DNA of 64,000 nt from Trissonchulus latispiculum. Its lineage: Eukaryota; Nematoda; Enoplea; Enoplida; Ironidae. The DNA lies in assembly GCA_030248195.1 (NCBI GenBank), contig JASAND010027992.1, forward strand, positions 1 through 64,000, given 5' to 3'. Position 1 is the stretch's first letter. Every line of letters starts with the position of its first letter. A program made the position numbers and the translations under genes. Of the stretch, positions 46,207 to 58,356 are shown piece after piece. The notes under the pieces are model-generated. The model ran no database searches. It saw only the letters and a program-made list of their open reading frames with translations, and was not told the DNA's origin.

Positions 46207-49200
46207 GCTTTCTTAATATTGAGAGTTAGCAAACTCGGATTTGAATTTTGGAATGAGGAAAGAAATGCCTTTCAGACAAATCAAAGTGATATTTTCACTC
46301 AAAATCTCAAGAATTAACTAATTATTTACCTAATTACCACAAAATAGACCTATCTAACACCTATTAACACCTTGCTTTATGCATCCGGCTAACGAATGAT
46401 TATGTTTTAGTGACCCATCCTCCAACTTATACACTTATTAACTGTATGAAACGCCTTTTTAACTGAATTTTCCGGACGAATTGCTATTTGTTATGCAATA
46501 CATTTCTTGATAACCTTTTCCTCCAATAAGTTTTAGCTTATTTTAATCAAAATTTCGGAATACTTCTGACAACAGGAGGTCTCATTCAAGGCCTAGGAAG
46601 AGTAACGACTCCTCCATTACTTCACTGAAAGCGGTAAATGGGCCTGTCACCGACCCGAAAAGGGTTATGACTTATGACCCCTCCTTATTAGTTCGATAGT
46701 CTGATTAATCCTTATTTACCTGCATTCTACTGGCGTTCTATTCCATTTTAAGTAAACTGAGTGAGTCGTAGCGTTATTTCGAACCTTATTTTCTAACCAC
46801 ACTAGAACCTATGTCCCTATTTGTGAATTTCTGAGTGTTTCGGACTGGCTGGCAACTCTGGTAATCACATGACAAATATTTTCATAAAATTGCTTGAATG
46901 TTTCCTTATTCACGTTCAGGATCTTGCTGACACATCGCTTACAACACAAGACATCGAATAATTCAACCAAAGATCAGAATCAGTAACAAATTGAGTTTTT
47001 CTGTCAATTTTAATTCCATTTAGGTTTTTACATTACATATTGTAAATTCTTGAACCAAAGGAAACAATGGAAAATCACAAAATCTTTTGATTTTCTCGTC
47101 TCTGCTTCAACCAGACATGACCAAACCCTGCTGGCCATTTTTCACCCGTCCTGTCAACAACACCACCGGCAAAGGAAGCCTGGCAAGAGGGAAACAATTA
47201 TTGGTTCCAAAAAGTCTAGTCTCCTAAAAATATACACAACTCTTCTAGGATTAATTTCTTGGATAGCTACAATCTGGATTCTGGGAGCGTTTTGTAGTTT
47301 TCAGAGTTTAGAAGTTTGAGAACCAATTAAAGCAGACAATAACTCAAAACTATTACCGATAGGTGGCAATAAACTACTTTTTTCACATAGGAAGTTGGAA
47401 TTGACTTTTCTTGGCATAAGCAGTCACTAAATCTCAAGTCCGCAGCTAGCATAATTTTCTAAATGACAGTTAATTTACGAACAGTCCTCTGGTCTGAGAC
47501 AGTAACTGCATGCAAGCAATCGAAAATCATTTTTTGGTTTTAAATTCTTTTTAAATTTAAATTCTGCCACATAGTATGTGGTCTATAAGTTATTGGACGA
47601 AGAAAAAGTGCGCTGGCAAAGTATTTAATATTTTCCTTTAATACCTTAACAAAATACAAAAATGTGAAACTATGAAGTTAATGCAACATGGAAACAGTTA
47701 GTCTTCATGATTTTAATTTCGTTTAGATGTTTTTTCGAATGTTATGAAAGCTGCAGCAAATTTTTATTCCAAGATGGATTTACTCTGTTTGATCCAGTTT
47801 ACTCCAGTTTATTCCTGTTTTGACTGGATATCGGGTACCCGAACCAGGATCCTGGTGCAAGAAAGCTTTCGTATACCCGATAAGTATCCGACTTCCCTAC
47901 CCAACTTCTCGTGCCCACGACTGTTTGGAATTTAATATTTTTTGTCTGATAGTAAATAAATGTTCTGCGATATAGGCGTAGTCTTGAAACAAAACCTATC
48001 CTGACTTGAAATTTATGCTTGGTGTAGTCCTCTATTGTATTTGACTGCAACTGCGCACTGTCACTAAGGTATCTGTGCTTTGCCTTTTTGTCCTGCATTA
48101 AAATGTCTAGTTGGGCTTTAGCCTAAGCCAGTACTTAATTTTGGCATCCACGGTTTATCGCATGAGTGCTCCCAGACTACTGTCCTTTCGTCGATACAAG
48201 CACCAAATGCTAGCTTTGTCGTAAGTTTGCTGTGACTGAAATTCTAAAGTGCTCAGTAAGTGCTAACAGTTATTATACTTAATGGAACTGCTGTACGAAA
48301 TCTTTGCTTGTCGGTGCAATACCCGGTGAAAGAAAAAAACCGCCTTCCTGTTCAGGCTTTTTCCTATTTTGATGTACCTAAAAACAAAAAGAAAAATGCT
48401 CTAAGTTATTAGTTTCATTTATGTAATGTAAACGGACAAAAGCATCCGAAGTAGTTAGTACATTTAGTAAATTTATTCTTCAGAAATCTAATGTAGCCTT
48501 AAATCAATATGTCAAGCTTTTAGGAAAATGATCATTTGTTTGTGCTACGGACGGAGATTCAATTTCCATTTCTTGCATAAAAATTTGGCTTTAACGATCA
48601 TTTAAACAGTTGTCCAAAATATGTCGTTTTTACTCGATTTTTAAAAACCTAATCATTTTTACACTGAAACCAAATTGGTAACGTCCAAACAAGTATTCAG
48701 ATCATAGGTTAACACGGGGAAACTTGGTGGATCCAAGCCCCCTCCAAATCCGGACAAGGTACAAGCCCTGCCACCTTCGAAGACAATCGGTAAGGAAAAA
48801 CTGGCCAAGGGGGAAGCAAAAATGGCCGGAAAATATTAGTTTTTGCACTACAATTTTGAAAAATACTACAAATTTAAAATTTGTTGCAGATTTTAAAAAA
48901 ATGGCAGATTTTAATCAAATTAGCGTTAATGTTTCGTTCGAAAGCCTTCCTTAATGTAGAGCTGCAAACCCATTTGATTGTTTGGGGACAAGACCACCCA
49001 GGACAAGAGTAAGGCAAGTCCCTATGTTAATGTATGATTCTGATTAGAGTAAAAACTTGAAAAGACACACAATTAATGAACACTATGGAGTAAGCTAGTG
49101 GATAGTATATTATTGTCGTGCTTTACACAAGGGTCTGCAATCCAGTTTCAGCAATTCAAAGGGATTCAATAAGTTGCACCAGTGGTCTTATTATACGAGA

Positions 49201-49686
49201 CGTACTGGTTGTGAGGGAGCACTACTGCGAAATTACTACCTTCTCTTTGATCACAGCCATCTCCATTTTTCTCCGCCTTTTCCATTCATAACCGAAGAAA
49301 CCTTAACGGACATTCTGGACCATTCAAAATAGTATTACTTCAATTTAGTCTAATACGCTTCCTATACGACGTTTAGCAACATAACGAAAATGCAATCAAT
49401 AATGCGTATTTGCGCAAAGAGAACCGTTTGGTCACCTTGTTTTGGGATCTATAAGTAATCTGTCGAACTTGCTGCTTCCATTGGGAGCATGAATGTTGGA
49501 GCAAAATAAAGCTAGGTCAAGCTTGTTCCTTCATTCGTGGTATGAAATTTTCGCGTTTTTGTATTACTTGCAACCATGCATTGTAATTTATGCTATTTTG
49601 TTATGAATTTTAAGGCCGTCTTTGTTGAAATTCAATGCTAAATTTGTAAAACTCCAGACATCTTCAAGCCTGTATTCTTGGTTGAA
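46207..49686. other. Intergenic region upstream of the channel gene
   Basis: No supported exon. A frame at 47050-47319 encodes a short peptide with one membrane-like segment (LLGLISWIATIWILGAF) but lacks the family motifs, an obvious start context or splice sites. A small inverted motif (TATCGGGTACCCGA and ATACCCGATA) lies at about 47829-47882. Confidence 0.4.
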
Positions 49687-50095
49687 ATGAAAGGAGTACT
49701 TCTAAACGATTTGAAAAACGCGTCTGCGCATGGTTTCGGCCCTGCCATTGCTTCAACTAAGAAATGGAAAGTTGCATGGATAGCAACTATTCTATTATGT
49801 TGGGGAGTGATGACATATCAACTGTTTCGGCACTTAAAAAAGTTCTGCCAATTTGACACCACTACTTTGACAACAAGGAAGTTTGAATCTTCACTACGGA
49901 CAAGACCTGTAGTATCTATTTGTAATTTGAATGCAATTAAGAAGAGCCAGATAGATGACGAACTAAGAGAAAAATTGAAGGATCTGGAACAAACGTTCCA
50001 GAACGACAATTTCATGCCCAGACCTTCTTTGGAACAGCGATCCAAGGAACGTGAAAAGTCTGAACTGGTATATATTCATTCTAGTGAAACTACAG
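49687..50095 (+). CDS. DEG/ENaC exon 1: N-terminus, TM1
   Basis: The start is ATG at 49687, the first in frame. It encodes residues 1-136 and ends phase 1 at the donor ACAG|GTAAT. It contains SAHG, TM1 and the ICNLN motif. Confidence 0.88.
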
Positions 50096-53000
50096 GTAAT
50101 TTAAAGTTTGGATATTAAAATTCTGATAATTATCATCCTAATCATCCTAATCTCTGGTTTTTTACTGTTAAATAATCAAAAAGCTTACATAATAAATATC
50201 AAAAAGCTTAACAACCGTGTAGATCAAACATGTATAAAATTACGTGCATTGCAATTAGTGCATCGTGAATAGGTATTTAACCAAACGGCTTTTGTTTATA
50301 ATTCATTTTCTATGTATCTTGTAGCTAAAGTTTGTAAAAAAAGTAAATTTAATGATGATAGGCTAGCCATTTTCTCAAAGCGTTTGCCGCTCTATAAATC
50401 AAAAAGGGTGAAAGCTGGCCACCTGAATCCTTTAGAAAAGGTTTAGAGAAAAAGGAAATATGACGTGGAAACAAAGCAAGGATAGCCGTTGGAAGCTTTA
50501 TTTCATTTCATCATGTTCAAATTTTCGCTTAAGGTGCTGGTTTCCTTTCGGATATTTTTTACACTAGCTGCTTCAATCCTTTGTGAAATTAGTTTAAAAT
50601 TGTGGAATCACTCATGTTAGCGCTCTTTACCAACCTGGATCCCGGGTTCTTAGGTGGAGGAACAAGAAATTTTGAGTTTGGGAACAGGTTTGGCTTTCGG
50701 AACTGTACTTCCAGTAAACAATGCACACACCGGATTAGTTGTGATGTCTATAAAAAGGGCACCAAAATGAACATTTTTGTTTTTACGCACATTCATTTAT
50801 TTCATTCCGTTAAGCCAGTCTAAGCGGCGTGTAAAAGTTATCATTTTGAGGAAATCAATTTATTGAAAGTTACTGAAACATTTTAGGCAATGTTGGTTTA
50901 TTTATATGCTAAATTCATACACCGTCCAAATTCACATTTTACCATCACCGAGCAGCAGTCTAATTTTTTTAGCTAGGCATTTTATCGGATAAATTACTTT
51001 GGCAAAACTGTGATTATTTTGTTTTAAACATCGATTTCTCAAACACTGCCGAACGGATTAGAACGATTTTTGACAGTATTGTTGAGATACGTTTTTATAG
51101 ATTTTTGATAGCACAGAAAGTTTTGTTTTGGCCGTTTCGGCAGTTTGGATAGATCGATGTATTAAGATCGACGGTCAGTGGTTAACTAGGATGTCAGAAA
51201 ATAAACCTGTTTTGCTACTTCCATATATTGAGGCCAATCTTCACGTTGTGAGCTTTAAAATGCCTTTGAAGCTTTAATTAAAAGATGTATTCTAAGTCTA
51301 GACATTGCGAAAGTTATAACCTTCAAGCACCACTGCACGAAAGGATACCACCAGCTGAATACAAAACCGGTTACAGAGAACAATATATGAGTGGTTCCTT
51401 AGTCGGAAAGTGAAGTCGATCAATCGCAGGCAGTGTTCCTCCCCAGAAACACACGGATATGTAGAACGTAAATATGCTAAATTATACAAAAAACTTCTAA
51501 GACTAGTTAGCAAAGCCAATTAATTCTATTTTAGCTTTTACTGAACAATGACGTTAGATAACTGGTGAATACTGAAAACTGAAATACTTAAAACATATAA
51601 CAAACATAATTGCTAAGAACTGCTATCAACCGCATTTTAGCATTTAAAAGCTGAATCCTAAGCTGAATTTTAAATTGAATACCAACGAATGGGATACGGC
51701 TTTGTGAATATGTTATATTTTAAAATGGTATAACAGAAAATTGGGATATTTGTATTGTGACTTTCCAAAATTTTAATTTGTTTACTTTGGAAATGCACAA
51801 ACTGCAAGAATAATTCAACAAATGAGCGTGTGTTATAGGTCATAATATATCGGACTTCATGATTGAATGTTCAATACAAAGAGACAGTTGCGAAAGCCTG
51901 CGTCTTGTGATAAAGCCATGGAAGCACGGACTATATGGAAACTGTTACAGCCTGTTCGTGCCGTCAAGCAAAATCCAGCTTCCAAGGCGAGACTTTTCGA
52001 TCGACATGTTACTGTCAACAGAGTCATGGGAATATCTGCCCATATTTAATGCTCTGTCGGGATTTAAATACCAAATTCACGAGTACGGTAAAATACCAAA
52101 GCCCAATGCAGAAGCAATTACACTGATTGCAGGCAACGCCTATGAGATTGCAGTAGAATTTTCCACAATAAAAGTATGTTGCAAATGAAGATAGTATTTA
52201 CAAACATTAGCAACTGTTGAAATGAAACGAAATCTAAAAAGAACAGCAAAACTAAACAGTAAAGCATTTGGTAAGGGCAGAATAGACTCTTAACGGTGTC
52301 TATTTTGTGGTCATGTTTTCGACGATTTCTGATCTCGCTGACTTTTACATATTTTATTGTCCAAACGGTATATTTTAACGAGTGTTTAAAATTAATGTCG
52401 TAAGTCTTACTTTTATTGAGCAAATTTCATCTCAATGTTGAGATCTCGTGTGTTCAACATAGGAAATTGGAAAAGTTTTCACTTTTTCACGTGCGTCCCT
52501 TTTTTCCCTCACGATTGTCAAATGGCAAGCCTTAGATCATATTAATTCAATCTTTCCGAAAGCGATTTATAGGAATTTTAAAATAGGTTTTTAAAAATGT
52601 TAATGAATTTTTGAAGTAGGATATGAATTGCTACGAAATTTCAATACTTCAAAATTCATTAAAATTCATTGAAAACCTAATTTAGAATGCTGGTTCCTTT
52701 GGGAAAATGCAATTAATGTCATGTAAAGCTTGGACGGATCCAAGCTTGGATAATTTTGGTTGCAGGCTTACTCCGTTTAATATAATGCATAATATCATTG
52801 CCATGTACACGCTTCCCGAAATTACATAAACATATGTTCTAACAGCAAGATTGAAAGCGAATTCTGTGTTTAGAGAGTGTCAATGTTGCCTCGCTGGAGT
52901 TGGTGCGTGAGTGATTGGAGTGAAATTAGCGATTCCATTAGAATATACGACAAATTAGGCACCAGTTTATATTGTGAATATGGAGCTGCAAACAACCTAT

Positions 53001-55204
53001 GCTATAAATACTCTACAAATGATTGTATTATGGGTTGCTTCGATGCATCAGTCAAAAAGAAGGCTAACTGCACGATTACGAGCCTTGTTGCTGGTCCATT
53101 TCTGAAGATAGTGAATTCGTCACTGCCCTCTTGCAACTTCAAGAAACATAAAAACATTCTTAATGCCGTCTTTGAGGTAAGACTTAAGTTTTGATTCGTC
53201 ACAGACGATAATTAGGAAGGTGGTGTGAGTGTACGGTGTGAGGTGTGCTACGAGGAAACTTCTGAAAATTAAACTTGAAACCGTTATCAATTGTGATTAG
53301 TGTAGCAGTCATGTAAATAGGAGCAGCGTATGGTCGGGCACAACCGATTAAAACTGAGTCCGTTATGAATAAGCTTTTTGTTTAATTAATCGCTGATATA
53401 AGTTGACTGCCAGTAACTTCTCAACTAAACTAACACCAACTGTCAAAAAACAGAAGTTGGCAGAACAAACCATAACTTCCCACGAATTCCCACGAATCAA
53501 GAAGTGTAGTGCTTTTTGTGAAAATAACCGTGCTTTAGATAGTTAGTTGTAATTAGTAATTAGTTGTAGAATATCACTGCGGAAATGGAAACATTGTGCA
53601 GTCCGATCTGCCTTCCAGAATGTGACAGTACCAGATATTCAATTTCTGTTTCAACATCAACATTCCCGAGCTTGTCTTATGTGGAATCTCTATTTATTCC
53701 AAAACTACGCCAGCTGCTGTTGAATAATTTGACGAATGAGGTACACTATTTTTTACATAATTCAATTTGAATTTGAAGGTAGTGGTTTCGCAAATAAACG
53801 AAAAGCGATACTCACTCATACCTGAACCGGAGGTCAAATTTCACTGACCCCTGTGGAAGCAAATTTGGGTACCCCTTTTGGAATCGATTTTCAAACATAT
53901 ACTTTTGACAGCATTTTTAGCAACTTTTGACGGTTTTAACAAAAAACAGCCAGTTTTTAGTAAAAACAACGCTTTGCAGACGTTTTTAGCAAAAAATAGT
54001 GATGTTAATTGAAAAATTCCGACAAACCTGGAACCTTTATGCAAATTTTAAACGTAAAACCTATTTGTTGTGCAATTTTCTTACTCCTTGTGGGAGCAAT
54101 TCCGTTACCCCTTATGGGCGAAATCCCCCCTTCCCCCTGTCAACTTGTGTACTCGCTACCAAAACTACATTACGCAAGAGAGTGGCTGGTGTTAGGCATC
54201 AGTCTGCTCTTATAAACGCGCAAAATCATGCTCTGCCCCCTAACGTCCCCAGCAATAGCGTAGTTATTGAAGCCTCCTGCAGCAAGTCAGTACTACCAAG
54301 CCAGCACGCTATTGCGTATGTCCCTCTTGTTTCCACGGGCAGGAACCCTTGCAAATGTGATCCATCATTGATCAATGTCACAGTTTACAGAGGAGGTCTC
54401 TTACTGTAACGACGGGTGGGAAGCTTCCGCATAGAGTAGGACTCGAGAGCTAAAACAGTGTATGTAGCACTCATTATCTTCTTAACATTATGAACTCTGG
54501 GTATGACTGGGTCTTCGGACTTTAGCATCCAGCTTTTCGAGCCGAATTTATAAAAGCTATTCCAGCAATCATATGTTTAGACAAATGCTGCCCTCAAAGG
54601 ATTGAAAGTGGATGAAAAATTACTGGAGGAAATCAATTTGACAATACACCGTGAAAATGATACCGTCGCAAGGATTGTGTTAGAGGAAATGCGCAACAAC
54701 TATGTCTTTGTCAGTGCTTACTTTCCATTTTTTGATCACATGTTTATGGAACTGACTCCGGCGACGGACTTTTTTGGATTCCTAGCAGAAGTTGGAGGAA
54801 CGTTAGGTGAGAAATGTGAGAAATTTGCGGAAAGCACAGAAACAGTGTGGTCAACTACAGTTAGCGTGACTTTGTAATAAGCCACAATGTTTGAATTGAA
54901 ATATACGCTCGGAAAAGTTGAAAGACTCTCCGAAGACGGAATGATTTCGTGCAACGCATAAACTGAAATATCCACAAAATTAGTTAACTGCCAAGTGACT
55001 TTTCTAAGGTATAAATTGTTTGACTAATAGCTATTACAGCGGGAGTGTAAAACAACACCAGTAGAATTGCTTATTTGCGTTTATTGGAATGTTGATGCAT
55101 GTATATTTCTTTGTGCATTAAGTTATATTTTGTTGATTTTAGGGCTGTACAGTGGCATGAGCTTTCTCTCCTTATTTGAACTAATCCACATATGTTTAAA
55201 ATGA
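49687..55204 (+). CDS. DEG/ENaC sodium channel subunit (six exons)
   Basis: Joining 49687-50095, 51839-52173, 52874-53176, 53570-53740, 54581-54806 and 55143-55204 gives 501 codons plus TGA. All introns are GT-AG and every junction is in phase. The family is trimeric sodium-selective channels of the plasma membrane, gated by protons, peptides, bile acids or force. Seen in order: the cytosolic His-Gly gating motif (residues 15-16), TM1 (about 27-47), ICNLN after TM1 (78-82), GHNISDFMIEC (137-147), the YGNCYSL block, Cys-rich extracellular regions, the CSPICLPEC and YSISVSTSTFP blocks, then LAEVGGTLG leading into TM2 with the GxS selectivity filter (Gly486-Met-Ser488). The cytosolic tail is nearly absent. 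No break is seen, so it is probably functional. The ligand cannot be told from sequence; FaNaC/ASIC-like invertebrate channels are the nearest in style. Confidence 0.92.
51839..52173 (+). CDS. DEG/ENaC exon 2: proximal extracellular domain
   Basis: Acceptor TTATAG|GT; the split glycine (137) begins the GHNISDF block. Encodes to residue 248 and ends phase 0 at AAAA|GTATGT. Includes YGNCYSLF and the SGFKYQIHEYGKIPKP block. The preceding intron is 1743 bp. Confidence 0.9.
52874..53176 (+). CDS. DEG/ENaC exon 3: Cys-rich extracellular part
   Basis: Acceptor TGTTTAG|AGA, donor TTGAG|GTAAGA, phase 0 at both ends; residues 249-349. It carries the YSTNDCIMGCF block that matches the family's Y-S-x-x-x-C-x-x-x-C pattern. 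Confidence 0.88.
53570..53740 (+). CDS. DEG/ENaC exon 4: CxxxC and S-x-S-x-FP block
   Basis: Acceptor TTGTAG|AAT, donor AATGAG|GTACAC, phase 0; residues 350-406. Contains CSPICLPECDSTRYSIS, typical of the distal extracellular domain. Confidence 0.88.
54581..54806 (+). CDS. DEG/ENaC exon 5: pre-TM2 region
   Basis: Acceptor TGTTTAG|ACA, donor TTAG|GTGAGA, ending phase 1; residues 407-481. Ends in FFGFLAEVGGTL just before the pore. An open frame within the preceding intron (53999-54409) is not coding. Confidence 0.88.
55143..55204 (+). CDS. DEG/ENaC exon 6: TM2 and stop
   Basis: This 62-nt terminal exon has the acceptor TGATTTTAG|GG. It encodes GLYSGMSFLSLFELIHICLK and a TGA stop. GMS fits the GxS selectivity filter. 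ATTAAA at 55239-55244, 35 bases after the stop, is a possible variant polyadenylation signal. Confidence 0.88.
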
Positions 55205-56261
55205 CAATTGTAAATCCAATATACATGTCATTATAAACATTAAACATTATATTTGTTTCATTTACATGCCTTAACCAATGGCATTAGTATTCTTAGAAAT
55301 TTCTTACTGCGAATTTCTGAGGGGTGTTGTACGCATTAAAGCAGAAAAAGCTTGGTGTTAAATAAGAGAGGTCTAGTTTTTCAGTCTACTAAACATGCAT
55401 GAGAATTACACTGGTACTTCTTCCCCTCATTTTTGCAGTTTTTCATTTTACCCCAATGCCTACCGAGCTCTAACAGATCTTTCTTCGAGTTGATGCAACA
55501 AATTGGGGAATGGGTGTGTGGTCATCTAAACAACCGCTGATGCCAAGGGTGTGACTGAAATAGACGTGTGCTAGGTATGTGTGAGGTCATATATCTGTCC
55601 TTCAATTGTGTTTCTCCGAGTCTTGAGGATTGCAGTATGCTGAAGGCATCATATCTTTAAAAATTCGCTCAAAAAAATCATAAACCCGCTTATAACGAAG
55701 TGACCAAGTTAAAGGTGTTGACCATGTGTTGCTTGGGGGGTTTCACCCACGATCTGGAGCTCAACCCCTCAGAGGGATCCCTCACCCACCACCTGAATCC
55801 GGATTTTTTAGGTTTTTTGGGTAAGCCGCCGGTTTGAATCCCCCAAACATCCCCTCCTGCACATGTCTGGTGTTGACTTTACTATTAATAATTCCTTGTT
55901 TGCCCTTTCATTTTTTGAACAAATAGGAACTATAGCTAAACAGCCTACCAAAACCAGCATCGCTGGGAATGAGCGGCGATATAGGAATCGAATTGGACTA
56001 ATCAAATGTACCGTCGTCAGCAAGATTGCCAGAACCATCTGACTGAACCGATTCAACATTGTCCGTGCCAGCTTCTATCAGAAAAATTTGTTGAGTGAGA
56101 GAAACGAAGCTTCACGGTAAACATCATGGACTAAGATAGCAAATAAATTAGAGCAAAAATATAACTATAACTACCAATGTGTACATATTTGTGCAATTGG
56201 TGGTTTAGTAAGCATACGCGGATAACTCTACTAAGGTTTTTGCTAGCAAATCCTCTTCGTT
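55205..56261. other. Intergenic spacer
   Basis: No exon supported. A short inverted-repeat element of about 120 bp may lie at 55729-55850 (TTGGGGGGTTTCACC and GAATCCCCCAAACA). Confidence 0.4.
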
Positions 56262-56705
56262 GGCGACACTAGGGTTGTTCCAATGAGAAATTGACCGGGC
56301 CGGGCCCGGGCCCTGGCCTAAACTATCAGCCGGGCTGGGCCCGGGCCTGGCCCGGCCCAGGCCCGGCTCGGAGCCCAGGGCTTGCAACTAGGCCCGGAGC
56401 CCAGTCAAAGCCCGTTGCCCGCTACCAGGCCCGGCCCAAAGCCCGGGCCCGTTCCTTGGCCCGACTTTAAATCTCCAGCCACGGTGAAAGGCCCGGACTC
56501 CGAAGCCCGAGCCCGCTGCTAGGCCCGACCCAAAGCCCGGACCACAGCAAGTCCTTGACTCGCAAACTGAGCCCAGCAGGCACGATGAGCCCGGCAGGCC
56601 CGGCGAGCCAGGTAGGCCCGGTGAGCCCGGTGGGCCCGGCCTCTAAAATCGGGCCTCGTAGCGGGCCGGGCCGCTACACGGCCCGGGGACAACCCTAGGC
56701 GACAC
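56262..56705. mobile_element. hAT-like non-autonomous transposon C, GC-rich
   Basis: The element (56270-56697, 428 bp) begins TAGGGTTGTTCC, ends GGGGACAACCCTA, and is flanked by a perfect 8-bp duplication GGCGACAC (56262-56269, 56698-56705). The interior is almost entirely GGCCCGG-type short repeats. The long open frames through it are low-complexity artefacts. It lies between the channel and the sulfotransferase genes. Confidence 0.85.
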
Positions 56706-57540
56706 ATTCAAGTCAAGAGTGATTGGAATATTTTGGCATGCCTTGAACACTTATCCCGAAGCCATCTCAAATTTAACAATTATTCACACATTGCCGAACT
56801 TGATGATTTTCGCGAATTTTTAAGGAGCTTCAGCACAACTGTGTGAAGAAGTTTAAATCACACAGATTGCGTATTAGACAGTTTACAGGTATTTCACAAG
56901 ATCCAGTTTGTAGCATTAATTCGTTGTTTAATGTTATTGCACCCCGACTAACCAGTAGTCACAAGAGAATATCTGAAAGTTTTAACAAAACCCTTGGCTT
57001 TGTGATTGAATTTTGCATTCATATTTGCAAAGCGTCATTGTTTTTAAACTGATCTTCATCAGAGAAACTGAATGAAAGAAATACTTGTATCTTTCCAAAG
57101 GCACTGATTACCCACACCTTCGGATTTAACTAGATTTTTAATATCTATCGGGTGTCAATACTAATAGATTTAAATTATGACTCCACCGAAAAACATTTAA
57201 GTCTAGAGTTCCTCTTTCCTGTCATGAATTTGCCTAAGATTACCAACTTTGTAGGTAGACCTCATTTGCGACACCGGCTATACTTGTAGATGCTTGTTTT
57301 TTGGAGTGCTGCTATTGCGACTTTTGGATTAATGCTAAATGTGTAACATGTACTTTGCCCAGGCATGTGCTAGACTTAGAATTTGGGAATTCATGTGATC
57401 CCAAAACCATAAAAGTTTCGAGATTTTTAACTTAAAGCCAAAAAGAAATTTAGTTTAGTGGTGGTGAACCAACCCTCATCGAGAACTAGCGAAGGTTACA
57501 GAGGTTAACCTTTCACTTAAAGCATAAAACTGATTACTAT
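56706..57540. other. Intergenic spacer
   Basis: No recognised gene or bounded repeat. The 69-codon frame at 56843-57052 has no domain similarity that I can see. Confidence 0.4.
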
Positions 57541-57549
57541 TTAATGTAT

Positions 57550-57885
57550 TACGTGAATGCTCACGCCTAAAAACTCAGTTTTAAGTTGTCATGGCTATAA
57601 ATTTTAAGTGATTATGTTCACACTGAGTCTTGTGTTTTCAGTTTTAAGTTTTAGGACAGCCTAGAGGTTGCCTAGGGCGCCTAGAGGTGAATATTGTTTT
57701 TGTCCTAAAACCAGTTTTAAGTTTTTCAGTTTAGAACATAGCAATTTTGATTGACTGCTAGAGCAATTCCACTCTGCCTAAACTTAAAACTGGTAGTCCA
57801 GTGTGAATACCCCATGGCACAATTAAATTTCTTGAAATTAAAATTAAACCTTAAAACCGTAAGTCTTAAAACTTGTCTGTGAACA
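57550..57885. repeat. MITE-like inverted repeat with TTCACACTG ends
   Basis: GTTCACACTGAG (near 57617) with CAGTTTTAAGTTTTAGG just inside is mirrored at 57778-57812 by CCTAAACTTAAAACTGG and CAGTGTGAAT. Further GTTTTAAG motifs and a GTCTGTGAAC at about 57870 suggest nested copies. No clear target duplication. Confidence 0.45.
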
Positions 57886-58087
57886 AGGCCGCCGTGTTCC
57901 GTCGTCTGTTCGTACTGAAATCAAAGCTGCAAGTTTTTTCAGCCATCTAGTTGGTGAAAACTTTCCTGTACAAATGATAAAACTACCCTACTTTTTTGGC
58001 GTTTTAGTTTTGTGATAGTTTTAGCATTTACATTTGTACAAGTTAAATGGTAATTAGTGTATCATAAATTGTAACTATGTCCTAGAT

Positions 58088-58356
58088 ATGCTAGCAATCA
58101 TTAAACTATTTCTGTACTTTATACTTCGTCGACTATATCTACAGTTGACTGCTGCTTTTTGGAGACTTAATGGGGTGGAAAAACATCTGGCAAAATTGGC
58201 TGAGGGTGAAAAATGGTCAGAAGTTGAAAAGGCAAAATTGTTCCGACAGTCCTGTCAAATTCTGAGGATTAGGTGGAAGTATAAACTCGTGGCGGTGGAT
58301 ACACCGCAGAGTCATGATTTCATCTGCGATCATGAACAATTTGCGGATCCATCGAT
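58088..58356 (+). CDS. Sulfotransferase exon 1: signal anchor
   Basis: ATG at 58088; residues 1-89 and a split codon. Donor TCGAT|GTAAGT. Hydrophobic LAIIKLFLYFILRRLYLQL followed by a charged, helical stem region. Confidence 0.78.

Noticed and set aside
47050..47319. Possible N-terminal exon of a second channel gene
   Set aside because: It has a membrane-like stretch but lacks the His-Gly motif and the conserved residues after TM1; no splice-consistent continuation was found.
53999..54409. 136-codon open frame as a gene or extra exon
   Set aside because: It lies in intron 4 of the channel gene, whose flanking exons join in phase without it, and has no family motif.
56205..56707. GC-rich open frames as genes
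   Set aside because: They are low-complexity readings of element C, which is bounded by an 8-bp target duplication.
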